From: Sneathiella sp.
Lineage (GTDB): Bacteria; Pseudomonadota; Alphaproteobacteria; Sneathiellales; Sneathiellaceae
Length of the DNA stretch: 64,000 nucleotides
Reading direction: 5' to 3'
Assembly (NCBI RefSeq): GCF_002694385.1
Contig: NZ_NZMB01000019.1
Location: 37,988-101,987 of the forward strand
Under the pieces are notes generated by a model. That model was not told where the DNA came from and searched no databases. It saw nothing but the letters and a program-made list of their open reading frames with translations. Positions 22,613-32,911 of this stretch are shown here, piece by piece (position 1 is the first letter of the stretch; each line of letters begins with the position of its first letter). A program made the position numbers and the translations under genes.

Positions 22613-23605
22613 ATGAGCAACATACGCGAAAAACAGGTGGATGCCCCCGAAAAATCGGGCAAGAAGGCGTCAGGCAAGCGCGATCCCAGCGTATATTTTG
22701 CTTTTGAGCACAAGATATTCGGCGTTGAAGGCGCCTATTTCGCGCTGACCCACGACACCAAGGAGCCCTGCTATTTCGTTAATCTCGGGGAGATCAAGGG
22801 CGCGATTCCCACACGATTTTTGAGCAAGGAATTCGGAATCGATCCGAAAAGCTCCGATGCACAGCTTCTCGTTACCATCGACAGCGCGCTGAAATATGTG
22901 CGGGAAATCCGCCCCAATGATTCCATCCCGCGGGAATTGCTGGATGGTTCCGCCTCCTGGACCATCGATGACATCCATAAGGAAATTGCCCGCGGACGCA
23001 TCACCGTACAGCTCATTTCCTGGCTCAGCGGCAATGAGCAGATTGTTCTCAATATCCGCGAGCTGGAAGCCATTTCAAATGATCCGGAAACCAAAAACAA
23101 GGTACAGCAGGCCTTCCGCGATATTGCCCAGAAGCTGGGCATTCGCAGTGAGGATGTGACGGCGAAGATTGATGATGTGGTGCGCGAACTCGCCTATATT
23201 GAGGCGCTGCGCGATTATTATAACAAGATCAGAAAGATCGCGACCAATCTCGGCCGCCTCGCCAGCATCTATAAGCGGGATCGCATGACATCGGAAGAGA
23301 TTAACCGCATGCAGATCCTGATCGAACCGGTGATCAAGAAATTTGACCGCACCTTCATCGAAATTGACGCCCAGACCTGCGAAATGATGGTGATCCTGAA
23401 GAATTTCCAGCCCACAATCAGGACCATCCGCCGGGCGCGTGACGATCTTCACCAACGTTTCATGATCTGGAACGATATGGTCGAAAAATGGGACGGCACC
23501 ATTGTTGAGGAAGGGCCTGTCATGGAAAAGCTGCTCAAGCAGACCTATCAGTTTCTCGCCCGCAATTTCATGCAGTCACAGGCCTGGCGGCTCAGCAATA
23601 TGTAA
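22613..23605 (+). CDS. Hypothetical protein (330 aa), no family recognised
   Basis: Intact ORF in its own transcription unit; Lys-rich N-terminus, long helical C-terminal half. Confidence 0.65.
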   Translation: MSNIREKQVDAPEKSGKKASGKRDPSVYFAFEHKIFGVEGAYFALTHDTKEPCYFVNLGEIKGAIPTRFLSKEFGIDPKSSDAQLLVTIDSALKYVREIRPNDSIPRELLDGSASWTIDDIHKEIARGRITVQLISWLSGNEQIVLNIRELEAISNDPETKNKVQQAFRDIAQKLGIRSEDVTAKIDDVVRELAYIEALRDYYNKIRKIATNLGRLASIYKRDRMTSEEINRMQILIEPVIKKFDRTFIEIDAQTCEMMVILKNFQPTIRTIRRARDDLHQRFMIWNDMVEKWDGTIVEEGPVMEKLLKQTYQFLARNFMQSQAWRLSNM

Positions 23606-23616
23606 TTCGGCTTCCC

Positions 23617-24453
23617 CTAGCGCCCCGTGGCAAGGGCGATAATCTTGCGTACCGCCCCGACATCAAGAGCCGGATGCGCCGGATCATATCCCGCCTTTTC
23701 CAGCCGCCGCAGGTAAAGCGATGTCAAAGAGGATAGCCGGTAATAGGGTCGCTCGGAGCGTGGCCGCGCCTTCACCTGCTGCGCCGCTGCGCGCTGCTGA
23801 TCTCGCGCCAGCACGCCAAGGTCATGGACAATGGCAAAAAATATCTCGCGATTATCACGGATAAGCAGATTGTCCGCCGTGAGGCCCTTTGCTTCAATCA
23901 TCTCCCCCGGAATATGCAGGACATCCTGCCGCACATGATAGGGGATGGAGCGAATCATCCCCGCAAGCGCATAGGCCTGGCCAGTGTGCCGCGCCACGGC
24001 AAGCCCGGCGTCCGTCTCATCTCCCCAAAGGCGGAAGATCAGCCCGGCCAGCAAGCCGCCGGTCGCATCGGCATAAGCGAGCCAGTCTTCTTTCGTGCGA
24101 AAGGGTACGGCATCGAGATCGGCCGCGCGCGCATCCACCATCTGTCGAAACTCTGCAATCGGCAGCCCATAGCTTCCAATCACCCCGGCCAGCCCACTGA
24201 CTACCGGATGCTCGGGCGGGGTGTCTCCATTCGCGATTTTCTCCAGCGCCTCCCGCCACCATTGCAGGCGGATCTCGCCGAGCAGCGGTTCCGATACCGT
24301 TTCCCGAATGCGGGCAATTTCCGCATTGAAGGCAAGCAGCGTAAAAATCGCCTCCCGCGCCGCTGCCGGGGCGAACAGAGCCGTCAGCCAACGGTCATAA
24401 TCATACCGTCTGGCCTCATTGACTATATACTGATCCTGCTCATGTTCCTCCAC
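23617..24453 (-). CDS. Squalene/phytoene synthase-like protein (NDUFAF6-type)
   Basis: YDYDRWLTALFAPAAAREAIFTLLAFNAEIARIRETVSEPLLGEIRLQWWREAL. Confidence 0.8.
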   Translation of the reverse strand: MEEHEQDQYIVNEARRYDYDRWLTALFAPAAAREAIFTLLAFNAEIARIRETVSEPLLGEIRLQWWREALEKIANGDTPPEHPVVSGLAGVIGSYGLPIAEFRQMVDARAADLDAVPFRTKEDWLAYADATGGLLAGLIFRLWGDETDAGLAVARHTGQAYALAGMIRSIPYHVRQDVLHIPGEMIEAKGLTADNLLIRDNREIFFAIVHDLGVLARDQQRAAAQQVKARPRSERPYYRLSSLTSLYLRRLEKAGYDPAHPALDVGAVRKIIALATGR

Positions 24454-24620
24454 AGTTCCCTCGCCTTTTCTATAGAATCATTATAAAAAACTGGAAGCGC
24501 GCCTAAAATCGTATATATCTGTATGGATAGCGATATGCGAGTTCTTTCCCCGATACGGGGCTTGAATTTCCACGGGATTATGAACTGAATATTGACCAGT
24601 AAATTGGCAAGAGGAATATT

Positions 24621-25211
24621 ATGGCTTTCGAACTTCCCCCCCTTCCCTATGAAAGAAACGCACTGGCTCCGCATATTTCGGAGGAAACGCTGAACTTTCA
24701 TTACGGAAAACATCACAACACCTATGTGGTCAATCTGAACAATCTGCTGGGCGAAGACAGCCGCTCGCTGGAGCAAATCATGAAGGATACCGCCGGCGAT
24801 ACCGCCAAGGCCGGCGTCTTCAATAACGCCGCGCAGGTCTGGAACCACACCTTCTATTGGCACTCCATGAAGCCGAATGGCGGTGGCAAACCAACAGGCG
24901 CCATTGCCGACAAGATCAATGCGGATTTCGGCTCCTATGAGAAATTCGCCGAGGAATTCAAAACCGCCGGGGCCACGCAGTTCGGCAGTGGCTGGGCCTG
25001 GCTGGTTCTCGACGGCGGCAAGCTGAAGGTCACCAAGACCGGCAATGCCGCCTGCCCGCTGACCGATGGCGCTACACCGCTGCTCACCATGGATGTGTGG
25101 GAGCATGCCTATTACCTGGATTTCCAGAACCGTCGTCCGGACTATATCGCAACCTTCCTTGACCATCTGATCAACTGGGATTTCGCGAATGAGAATCTCG
25201 CAAAGGGCTGA
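24621..25211 (+). CDS. sodB: Fe superoxide dismutase
   Basis: [70 protein letters not shown]. Confidence 0.95.
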   Translation: MAFELPPLPYERNALAPHISEETLNFHYGKHHNTYVVNLNNLLGEDSRSLEQIMKDTAGDTAKAGVFNNAAQVWNHTFYWHSMKPNGGGKPTGAIADKINADFGSYEKFAEEFKTAGATQFGSGWAWLVLDGGKLKVTKTGNAACPLTDGATPLLTMDVWEHAYYLDFQNRRPDYIATFLDHLINWDFANENLAKG

Positions 25212-25240
25212 TCCGCCTGGATGCGATTTTATGAATGAAG

Positions 25241-25268
25241 AAGGCGCCCATAAGGGGCGCCTTTTTTA
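25241..25268 (+). terminator. Intrinsic terminator after sodB
   Basis: AAGGCGCCC-ATAA-GGGGCGCCTTTTTT. Confidence 0.85.
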
Positions 25269-25301
25269 TTGCTGAATAGCACACCGAAATCGGGCGGCGC
25301 C

Positions 25302-25679
25302 TCACACCGCGATCAGAGCGGCGGCCACCTGACGGCGCTCCAGCAGCAGGACGTTATAGGTGCGTACCGCTGCGCCGGTGCTCATGGCGTCAATCACCAC
25401 CCCTTTGGCCCGGAAAGCAGCGCGAATATCCTCTTCGATAAAGACCATCGCCTCCCCGCAGCCAATCAGCAGGATGTCCATGCCGGATGCCTCGTCCAGC
25501 AGCGCCGACAGGCTGTCCAATTCAAGTGCCGCAATATCGCCAACCGGCCAGGAAGATGTTTTTTCCGGGCGGATCAGGACCGATCCCTCATAGCGCACGC
25601 CACTGACCCGGAAGCCGCCGTCGCCATAACTGTTGATGAGTTGCTGCCCTTCCCGCGGAAGGCCGGATATATCCTGCAT
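25302..25679 (-). CDS. Mth938-like domain protein (NDUFAF3 homolog)
   Basis: INSYGDGGFRVSGVRYEGSVLIRPEK...ILLIGCGEAMVFIEEDIRAAFRAKGVVIDAMSTGAAVRTYNVLLLERRQVAAALI; adjacent to secF. Confidence 0.8.
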   Translation of the reverse strand: MQDISGLPREGQQLINSYGDGGFRVSGVRYEGSVLIRPEKTSSWPVGDIAALELDSLSALLDEASGMDILLIGCGEAMVFIEEDIRAAFRAKGVVIDAMSTGAAVRTYNVLLLERRQVAAALIAV

Positions 25680-25703
25680 GACGCCTCCTTAAGCGGTGCG
25701 TGA

Positions 25704-26675
25704 TCAGTTCTTTTCTTCGATTTCGGCGTCCGTCCGCTCCGCCCCGGCGAAGCCGCCGTCTTCCTCCTCTTTCTGATGCTTGAGGCCGAAGAACATCAGG
25801 ATCGGCGAGGCGACGAAGATTGATGAATAGGTGCCTATCAGAATACCGAAGATCATGGCCGCCGCAAAGCCGCGGATCACTTCACCCCCGAAAATATAGA
25901 GCGCGCCGAGCGCCAGCAGGGTAGTGAAAGAGGTCATGGTGGTGCGGGACAGCGTCTCATTGATCGACAGGTTGATCAGATCCGACACCTCGAGTTTCTT
26001 GAACCGGCGGAAATTCTCGCGAATGCGATCATAAACCACGACCGTGTCATTAATCGAATAGCCGACGATTGTCAGAAGTGCCGCGATCGACGACAGGTTG
26101 AATTCCAGTCCCGTTATTGTGAACATGCCAATGGTGATGATCACATCATGGACAATCGCAAGAATGGCCGCCACCGAATACTGCCATTCAAAGCGGAACC
26201 AGATATAAACAAGCATGGCGAAGACGGCGGCAATGACAGCCTCGATCGCCACGATTACCAGCTCGCTGGACACTTTCGGGCCAACAAATTCGACACGGCG
26301 ATAGGAAACATTTTCTCCATAATCCGCGGCAAGCTGCGCCTTGATACTATCCATCGCCGCTTCCTGCGCGGAGGCATCCCCTTCCTGCCGCTGAACGCGG
26401 ATCAGGATATCCGTATCACTGCCGAAGGTTTGCAGCGCCACCTGCCCAAGACCGAGATTGCCAAGTGCGCTGCGCATTGCGCTTAGATCCGGCGCCTTTT
26501 CCAGCCCGACTTCCATCAGGATGCCGCCCTCAAAATCGATACCCTTGTTCAGACCAACGGTAAAAAACGCCCCGATTGATCCAAGAATGAGAACCGCCGA
26601 CAGCATCAGCGCCATCAGCCGCACCTTCATAAAGGGGAAGTTTGTGTTTTCCGGTATGAACTTGATTTTTCTCAT
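25704..26675 (-). CDS. secF: Protein translocase subunit SecF
   Basis: GLNKGIDFEGGILMEV, FNLSSIAALLTIVGYSINDTVVVYDRIREN. Confidence 0.95.
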   Translation of the reverse strand: MRKIKFIPENTNFPFMKVRLMALMLSAVLILGSIGAFFTVGLNKGIDFEGGILMEVGLEKAPDLSAMRSALGNLGLGQVALQTFGSDTDILIRVQRQEGDASAQEAAMDSIKAQLAADYGENVSYRRVEFVGPKVSSELVIVAIEAVIAAVFAMLVYIWFRFEWQYSVAAILAIVHDVIITIGMFTITGLEFNLSSIAALLTIVGYSINDTVVVYDRIRENFRRFKKLEVSDLINLSINETLSRTTMTSFTTLLALGALYIFGGEVIRGFAAAMIFGILIGTYSSIFVASPILMFFGLKHQKEEEDGGFAGAERTDAEIEEKN

Positions 26676-26687
26676 CGCTCCGGCCCT

Positions 26688-28271
26688 TTATATCTCAAGT
26701 GCTTTCGGCCGCTTGCGCTGCAACCAGAACTCAACCAGCATGCGTGTCAACAGAATTGCCGTAAACATGGAGCTGAGAATACCGATCAGCAGCGTCACCG
26801 CGAAGCCCTTGATCGGCCCGGTTCCCATCACGAACAGGATCACGGCGGCAAGGGCGGTTGTGACATTGGCGTCAATAATGGTGGTGAAGGCGCGATTAAA
26901 ACCGGATTCAACCGCATTCAGCGGCGTTTTCCCCACCCGGATTTCCTCGCGGATACGCTCGAAAATCAGTACATTGGCGTCCACCGCCATCCCGATGGTC
27001 AGCACGATACCGGCAATGCCCGGCAGGGTCAGCGTTGCGCCCAGCACCGAGAGAACCGCCATGATCAGGAATATGTTGATAGCGAGAGAGATATTCGCGA
27101 ACACGCCGAACAGGCCGTAATAGGCGATCATGAAAATAGCCACTGCGACGATGCCGATAATCCCTGCGATTTCACCGGCGGCAATACTGTCCGCACCCAG
27201 ATCCGGCCCGACGGACCGCTCCTCTAGAATATCAAGCGGCGCAGGCAGCGCGCCCGCCCTTAGCAGCAGGGCGAGATCCTGCGCCCCCGCCACATCGAAG
27301 CCACCGGTAATGACGGCAGAACCGCCCAGGATCGGCTCATTAATGCGCGGGGCACTGACCACTTTGTTATCGAGGACGATGGCAAAGGGTTTGCCGACAT
27401 TTTCCGATGTCGCCCGGCCAAACTGCTTGGCGCCAAGGCCATCAAAACGGATGGAGACAACGGGTTGCCCCTGCTGGTAGGTGGCCTGCGCATCCTCCAG
27501 ATTTTCGCCCGACACCATCACCCGGTTCTTGACCACATAACTCCGACCGTCTTCCTCGATAGCGGGCAAGCGTTTAGATCCCGGCGGCACCCGTCCCGCC
27601 GCGCCAAGATCGGCAGTGAGATCAACCAGATGAAAAGTGAGCTGCGCCGTTTCGCCGAGCAGACGTTTGACCCGATCCGGATCATCGACGCCGGGAAGCT
27701 GGACGAGAATGCGATCCTGCCCCTGCCGCTGAATATTCGGCTCATTCACCCCCGTTTCATCCACGCGGCGGCGGACAATCTCGATGGACTGATCGACAGC
27801 CGCGCTGAGACGCGCCGTAATCGCCGCCTCGCTCGGCGTCAGGGTGACCAGGCCGCCCTCGTCAAAGGAGATGACGACATCGCGCTGCCCGTTCGGCATG
27901 ATATTCGATAGATCGGCAAGCCGTTCGCGCGCCTTGGCCTCATCCGCCGGATCGCGCAAAGTGAAGGAAATGACATTGCTGTCATGCTTGAGATCCCGAT
28001 AACCGACATTATCGCCCTGCTGGCGCAGGCTGTCGCGCACCGCATCCACCAGGCTTTCCATCATTTTGAGCTTCACAGCCCCGGCGTCCACCTGCAACAG
28101 GAGATGCGATCCCCCTTGCAAGTCGAGGCCAAGGTTGAGCTGCTTCGTCGGCAGCCAGTCCGGCAATCCGCTGAGGCTGGATTTGCTGACAAAATTCGGA
28201 AGTGTGTAGATAACGCCGAATGCGCAGACGAGCAATACGACGATTATCTTCCACATGGGGAAGCGGTTCAT
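26688..28271 (-). CDS. secD: Protein translocase subunit SecD
   Basis: LNLGLDLQGGSHLLLQVD, TLPGIAGIVLTIGMAVDANVLIFERIREE. Confidence 0.95.
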   Translation of the reverse strand: MNRFPMWKIIVVLLVCAFGVIYTLPNFVSKSSLSGLPDWLPTKQLNLGLDLQGGSHLLLQVDAGAVKLKMMESLVDAVRDSLRQQGDNVGYRDLKHDSNVISFTLRDPADEAKARERLADLSNIMPNGQRDVVISFDEGGLVTLTPSEAAITARLSAAVDQSIEIVRRRVDETGVNEPNIQRQGQDRILVQLPGVDDPDRVKRLLGETAQLTFHLVDLTADLGAAGRVPPGSKRLPAIEEDGRSYVVKNRVMVSGENLEDAQATYQQGQPVVSIRFDGLGAKQFGRATSENVGKPFAIVLDNKVVSAPRINEPILGGSAVITGGFDVAGAQDLALLLRAGALPAPLDILEERSVGPDLGADSIAAGEIAGIIGIVAVAIFMIAYYGLFGVFANISLAINIFLIMAVLSVLGATLTLPGIAGIVLTIGMAVDANVLIFERIREEIRVGKTPLNAVESGFNRAFTTIIDANVTTALAAVILFVMGTGPIKGFAVTLLIGILSSMFTAILLTRMLVEFWLQRKRPKALEI

Positions 28272-28286
28272 GGATCAGGCCGTCAG

Positions 28287-28643
28287 TTACTTTTTGAAAA
28301 GTTTTTTGACCGGGTTCTCACCTTCGGGCTTGTCGCCCTCCGTCTTGTTCTCATCCGCTCCGGCTGCGACCGGCTCGGTCTTGCTCTTGACATCGGCAAG
28401 CGTCGATTTCACCACATCGATGCGGACTTCGGGTGCAATCTCAATCTGGACCACGTTATCATCCCGCACCTTTGTCACCTTGCCCATAATGCCCCCGGCA
28501 GTGACCACGCTGTCGCCTCGGCGAACCGCACCGATCATTTCGCGATGCGCCTTTGCCCGCTTCTGCTGGGGCCGGATGAGAAGAAAATAGAATACGACGC
28601 CGATCAGTACCAGCGGCAGAAGTTGGGCGAGTCCTTGGTCCAT
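28287..28643 (-). CDS. yajC: Preprotein translocase subunit YajC
   Basis: MDQGLAQLLPLVLIGVVFYFLLIRPQQKRAKAHREM...GDSVVTAGGIMGKV; start at 28643, not 28892. Confidence 0.93.
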   Translation of the reverse strand: MDQGLAQLLPLVLIGVVFYFLLIRPQQKRAKAHREMIGAVRRGDSVVTAGGIMGKVTKVRDDNVVQIEIAPEVRIDVVKSTLADVKSKTEPVAAGADENKTEGDKPEGENPVKKLFKK

Positions 28644-28876
28644 TGTTATCGGTCCTTTGGTGCGATATCTGACAATGGGCGGTCCTGTCTCCGCCCTGTT
28701 AATGACTGAACGACTTTTATCTTGTTCTTGCCCCTCAATGCAAGCTGCAATCAGGAATATGAGACATTTGTGAAGCGTCCCCTTCCCTGCGCTGACCGGA
28801 GCGCTTGAACATTCTGCCGTATGGTGGCATTTATGTGCCTGTCCCGTAAGTTGGGGTGTGGCCCCTGTGATTTCAA

Positions 28877-29743
28877 TTGGTGAAAATGACAAACGATCAG
28901 TTACTCGCGCAGCTCACGCGCATTGCCGACAGTCTGGAACGTCTCGCCCCGTCCAGCCCGCCCCCGGTTGATCTTGAAAAAGGCGACGCTTTTATATGGG
29001 AGGCGGAAACGAACCGCCTGCGCCTGGTGCCAAAGGTCAATCATGTGGACATGTCCATCCTGCACGGCATCGACCGGGTGCGTGATATTCTATATGAGAA
29101 TACGCTGCGCTTCGCCAAAGGCCTGCCCGCAAACAATGCGCTGCTCTGGGGCGCGCGCGGTATGGGCAAAAGTTCGCTGGTCAAGGCCTCCCACGCCGAG
29201 GTCAACCAGACGACCGGCAGCCGCCTCGTCCTGATTGAAATCCATCGCGAGGATATCCCCTCCCTCCCCCTGTTGATGCAGCAGCTTCAGGAAACCGACC
29301 GGCGCTGCGTCATTTTCTGTGACGATCTGTCCTTTGACAGCGACGATTCCACCTATAAATCGCTGAAAACGGTGCTGGATGGCGGGTTGGAAGGGCGGCC
29401 CGCGAACGTATTATTCTATGCCACTTCCAACCGCCGCCATATGATGCGCCGCGACATGATCGAGAATGAGCGTTCCACCGCCATCATCCCCTCCGAAGCG
29501 GTGGAAGAGAAAGTCTCCCTCTCCGACCGGTTCGGCCTGTGGCTTGGTTTTCATAGCTGCTCGCAGGATGAGTATCTGGAAATGATTCGCCGATATATCA
29601 AACATTACGATATCCCGATCAGCGAGGAGGCCTTCACCGCCGAGGCCATTGAATGGACGCGGACCCGCGGCTCACGCTCAGGGCGGGTTGCCTGGCAGTA
29701 TATCCAGGATCTCGCGGGACGGACCGGAACAAAAATCACCTGA
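28877..29743 (+). CDS. DUF815-type AAA ATPase
   Basis: NNALLWGARGMGKSSLVKA Walker A, CVIFCDDLSFDSDD, NVLFYATSNRRHMM. Confidence 0.88.
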   Translation: MVKMTNDQLLAQLTRIADSLERLAPSSPPPVDLEKGDAFIWEAETNRLRLVPKVNHVDMSILHGIDRVRDILYENTLRFAKGLPANNALLWGARGMGKSSLVKASHAEVNQTTGSRLVLIEIHREDIPSLPLLMQQLQETDRRCVIFCDDLSFDSDDSTYKSLKTVLDGGLEGRPANVLFYATSNRRHMMRRDMIENERSTAIIPSEAVEEKVSLSDRFGLWLGFHSCSQDEYLEMIRRYIKHYDIPISEEAFTAEAIEWTRTRGSRSGRVAWQYIQDLAGRTGTKIT

Positions 29744-29772
29744 CTTACCTGACTTAAAAGGAAGGACGCAGC

Positions 29773-30411
29773 ATGGACGCGGATTTCTGGCACAGCAAAT
29801 GGGAAAAGAACGAAATCGGCTTTCATCAGAACAAGCCGAATGATCTGTTCCCCCGCCATTTCGATCGGCTTGACCTCACGCCGGGCGCACGGGTGTTCCT
29901 GCCACTCTGCGGCAAGACGCTGGATATCGGCTGGCTGCTGTCAAAAGGCTATACCGTCGCCGGGGCCGAACTGAATGAAAGTGCCATCCGGCAGCTTTTT
30001 GAAGGCCTCAAGTTGACACCCCATGTCTCGGCGGTCGGCCCCCTGATACAGTATAGCGCCCCCGGTATCGACATTTTCGTTGGCGATATATTTGATCTCG
30101 ACGCAAAGCTTCTGGGCACTGTCGACGCGGTCTATGACCGGGCCGCCCTTGTCGCTCTGCCAACGGAAATGCGGGAGAAATATGCCCGCCATCTGCCGGA
30201 AATCACACAAGCCGCGCCGCAACTTCTGATCACGCTGGACTATGATCAGGCGGAAATGAAGGGCCCACCCTTCGCCATTGACGAAGCGGAAGTCCGCCGT
30301 CTTTATTCCGCCGCCTTCCAGATTGACCTGTTGGAGAAGGCGGATGCCAGCGGATCGCTCAAAAAGGATATCAGGGTGCATCAGGCGGCCTGGCATCTGC
30401 AACCCCGCTGA
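29773..30411 (+). CDS. Thiopurine S-methyltransferase family protein
   Basis: FWHSKWEKNEIGFHQNKPNDL, ARVFLPLCGKTLDIGWLLSKGYTVAGAELNESAI. Confidence 0.9.
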   Translation: MDADFWHSKWEKNEIGFHQNKPNDLFPRHFDRLDLTPGARVFLPLCGKTLDIGWLLSKGYTVAGAELNESAIRQLFEGLKLTPHVSAVGPLIQYSAPGIDIFVGDIFDLDAKLLGTVDAVYDRAALVALPTEMREKYARHLPEITQAAPQLLITLDYDQAEMKGPPFAIDEAEVRRLYSAAFQIDLLEKADASGSLKKDIRVHQAAWHLQPR

Positions 30412-30506
30412 GCCCGGGACGGAAACACGCGCTTTACCTTAAAGGTAATTGCCGCCGTTACTGATCGCTGTCATGCTGACCGCCAAACCGACAAGGAGAC
30501 GGACCC

Positions 30507-30920
30507 ATGACAGATAAAGATCTCACCGCCTTTATTCACGAGCGCATGCCGCTGTGCGCCACTCTCGGGATGCGCGCCATAAAGCTGGCCGCCGATGAAG
30601 TGGTCTTCACCCTTGATTGGGCGCCCGGCCTCTGCACCAGCGGTGGCATGATCCATGGCGGCACGGTTATGGCGCTGGCCGATGCGGCGGGCGGGGCCGC
30701 TGCCTTTGCCAATCTGCCGGAGGGGGCAAGCGGCACTTCCACCATTGAATCCAAGACCAACTTCCTCGGCGCCGTGCGGGAAGGCACAGTGAGCGCACGG
30801 GCAAAACCCCTGCATGTCGGCGGTTCCACCATCGTCATCGAGACGGAACTCCGCAATGACGCAGGGAAGCTGATCGCGAAGGTCACGCAGACGCAGACGG
30901 TGCTGCGGCCCCGGACCTGA
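30507..30920 (+). CDS. PaaI-family hotdog-fold thioesterase
   Basis: TSGGMIHGGTVMALADAAGGAAAFANLPEGASG, ESKTNFLGAVREGTV. Confidence 0.85.
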   Translation: MTDKDLTAFIHERMPLCATLGMRAIKLAADEVVFTLDWAPGLCTSGGMIHGGTVMALADAAGGAAAFANLPEGASGTSTIESKTNFLGAVREGTVSARAKPLHVGGSTIVIETELRNDAGKLIAKVTQTQTVLRPRT

Positions 30921-30943
30921 CTGATCGCATAATTTGCGGGAAA

Positions 30944-32191
30944 TCAGTCCAGCATGGCGACGGGATCAACGGCCCGCCCGGATTTACGGATTTCAAAGTG
31001 AAGCTGGCTCTGCGTCACGCTGCCTGATGATCCGGCATAGGCGATGACATCGCCCTTTTTGACCGCATCGCCTTTGGTCACCGCAATCCGGCTGGTATGG
31101 CCATAGGCGGTGACATAACCATCCGCATGGGAAATCAGCAGCAGATTACCAAAGGAGCGCATTTCATTTCCAACATAGGAGACAACGCCGTTTTCCGCCG
31201 CGCGGATGGGCGTTCCCTCCTTCACGGCGATATTAACGCCATCATTATGAAAGCCGGTATCCTTCTTGCCAAAGCCGGAAATTACCTGCCCCTTCACGGG
31301 CCAGGCAAAGGCCTTGCCGCTGCGGGCGGGCGGGGCCTTTGCGGTATATTTGCGGGTCGGCACCGGCGGCAAATCCAGCTTCGCCATCTGATAGGCTGGC
31401 TCTGTCTTTACGGGGGCCGACGCGGGCGGCGATGCGGGCGCCGCGACAGGCGCTGGCGCGGATGCCGGATTGTCCGCCGCAGGTGTCAGTTCCGGCGCTG
31501 ACAATGGCGCACTCAACGGCCCCGAAGAGAGCGGCGCACTGCGGATAACCGACGGGCGTGTCTCCGATGACGGCAGCGCCACCTTTGTGGGCTCGGAATT
31601 GATGATCACGGTCTTGAGCGGCGCATTCGTCTGGCCGGGAACGGTAGGCGCGGGCGCGGGCCAGGCGCTCATATCGTTGGAAGCGACCATCACCTCCGAT
31701 TGTGTCCGGAGGGGGACGCGGATCTCCATCCCCGGTGTCAGTGTATAGGGCGCACTCAGCCCATTGAAATGGGCGACTTCCTGCACCGTCTGATCATAAA
31801 CCCGGGAAATGGCATAGAGTGTCTCGCCGGGGCGCACATCATGACGCTGCACCGTCGGCACCTTGAGCTGCTGGCCGGGATGGATGACATAAGGGGATTG
31901 CAAGCCGTTCAGCGCAATGACAGACGCCGCCGGGACGCTACTGCGGTCCGCAATCTGCGACAGGCTGTCGCCGCGCTGGACGGTCACAAAATGATAGGAA
32001 AGACCCTGATAATTCGGGGCGAAGTTGTCCGCCACCACAACCCGCGAAGGGGTTGGCGCAGGACTTGGCGTGCGGATGGCCTTGGCACTCCGGTTCTGCG
32101 GCAGGTAGACGTCATAAAGACATCCCGCCAGCAGGGGGAGCAGAAGGCTTACGCAGGCAACGCGACTGAAAAAAGATACATACCTCGCCAT
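30944..32191 (-). CDS. LysM / M23 (LytM) peptidase, NlpD-like lipoprotein
   Basis: Lipobox LLAGC; two LysM repeats (VQRGDSLSQIADRS, VRPGETLYAISRVYD); M23 fold with FHNDGVNIAVKEGTPIRAAENGVVSYV and QLHFEIRKSG. Confidence 0.9.
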   Translation of the reverse strand: MARYVSFFSRVACVSLLLPLLAGCLYDVYLPQNRSAKAIRTPSPAPTPSRVVVADNFAPNYQGLSYHFVTVQRGDSLSQIADRSSVPAASVIALNGLQSPYVIHPGQQLKVPTVQRHDVRPGETLYAISRVYDQTVQEVAHFNGLSAPYTLTPGMEIRVPLRTQSEVMVASNDMSAWPAPAPTVPGQTNAPLKTVIINSEPTKVALPSSETRPSVIRSAPLSSGPLSAPLSAPELTPAADNPASAPAPVAAPASPPASAPVKTEPAYQMAKLDLPPVPTRKYTAKAPPARSGKAFAWPVKGQVISGFGKKDTGFHNDGVNIAVKEGTPIRAAENGVVSYVGNEMRSFGNLLLISHADGYVTAYGHTSRIAVTKGDAVKKGDVIAYAGSSGSVTQSQLHFEIRKSGRAVDPVAMLD

Positions 32192-32269
32192 AATGCGCTT
32201 ATATTAAGCATAAATGACGGAAAGTCACAACAAAATTAACCACATACAAGATGTAGTATCGCCTTAAGA

Positions 32270-32911
32270 TTATTCAGCAACCCCTTGAACCATCGGCACG
32301 AATCTGACAGGCAACAGAACCTCCTCTGAGAGATTGCCCGCCTCATCGCGTGTGATCCGCAGGATATGCTGGCTGGTGGAATCCCGCCCCACCGGCAGCA
32401 CCATAATGCCGTCGGGGGCAAGCTGATCTATCAGCGCCTGGGGCACTTCCTCAGCCGCGGCGGTAACCAGAATGCGGTCAAACGGCGCCTGCTCCGGCCA
32501 GCCTTTATAGCCATCGCCGACCCGCGCCGTGATATTGGTGATCTTCAGTTCCTCGAAGGCTTTCTCTGCCGTCTCCAGCAGATTGCGATAACGCTCAATC
32601 GAATAGACCCGGCGGCTGAGCCGCGCCAGGATTGCCGTCTGATAGCCCGATCCGGTACCGATCTCCAGCACCTTGCGCCGCTTGTCGAGATTGAGGAGCT
32701 GCGTCATATAGGCGACGATATAGGGCTGGCTGATGGTCTGGCCGCTGGCAATGGGCAGCGCAATATTCTCATAGGCGCGGTCGCGAAAGGTCGGCGGCAC
32801 GAACACATCCCGCGGCACCCGCTCGACCGCCGACAGTACATCGGTGTTACTGATCCCCTGCCGGCGCAGCTCCATGATCAGACGGATTTTCTGGGCCGGA
32901 TTGTCGTTCAC
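32270..32911 (-). CDS. pcm: Protein-L-isoaspartate O-methyltransferase
   Basis: ERVPRDVFVPPTFRDRAYENIALPIASGQTISQPYIVAYMTQLL, VLEIGTGSGYQTAILA; likely GTG start at 32911 with 4-nt overlap of surE stop. Confidence 0.92.
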   Translation of the reverse strand: MNDNPAQKIRLIMELRRQGISNTDVLSAVERVPRDVFVPPTFRDRAYENIALPIASGQTISQPYIVAYMTQLLNLDKRRKVLEIGTGSGYQTAILARLSRRVYSIERYRNLLETAEKAFEELKITNITARVGDGYKGWPEQAPFDRILVTAAAEEVPQALIDQLAPDGIMVLPVGRDSTSQHILRITRDEAGNLSEEVLLPVRFVPMVQGVAE

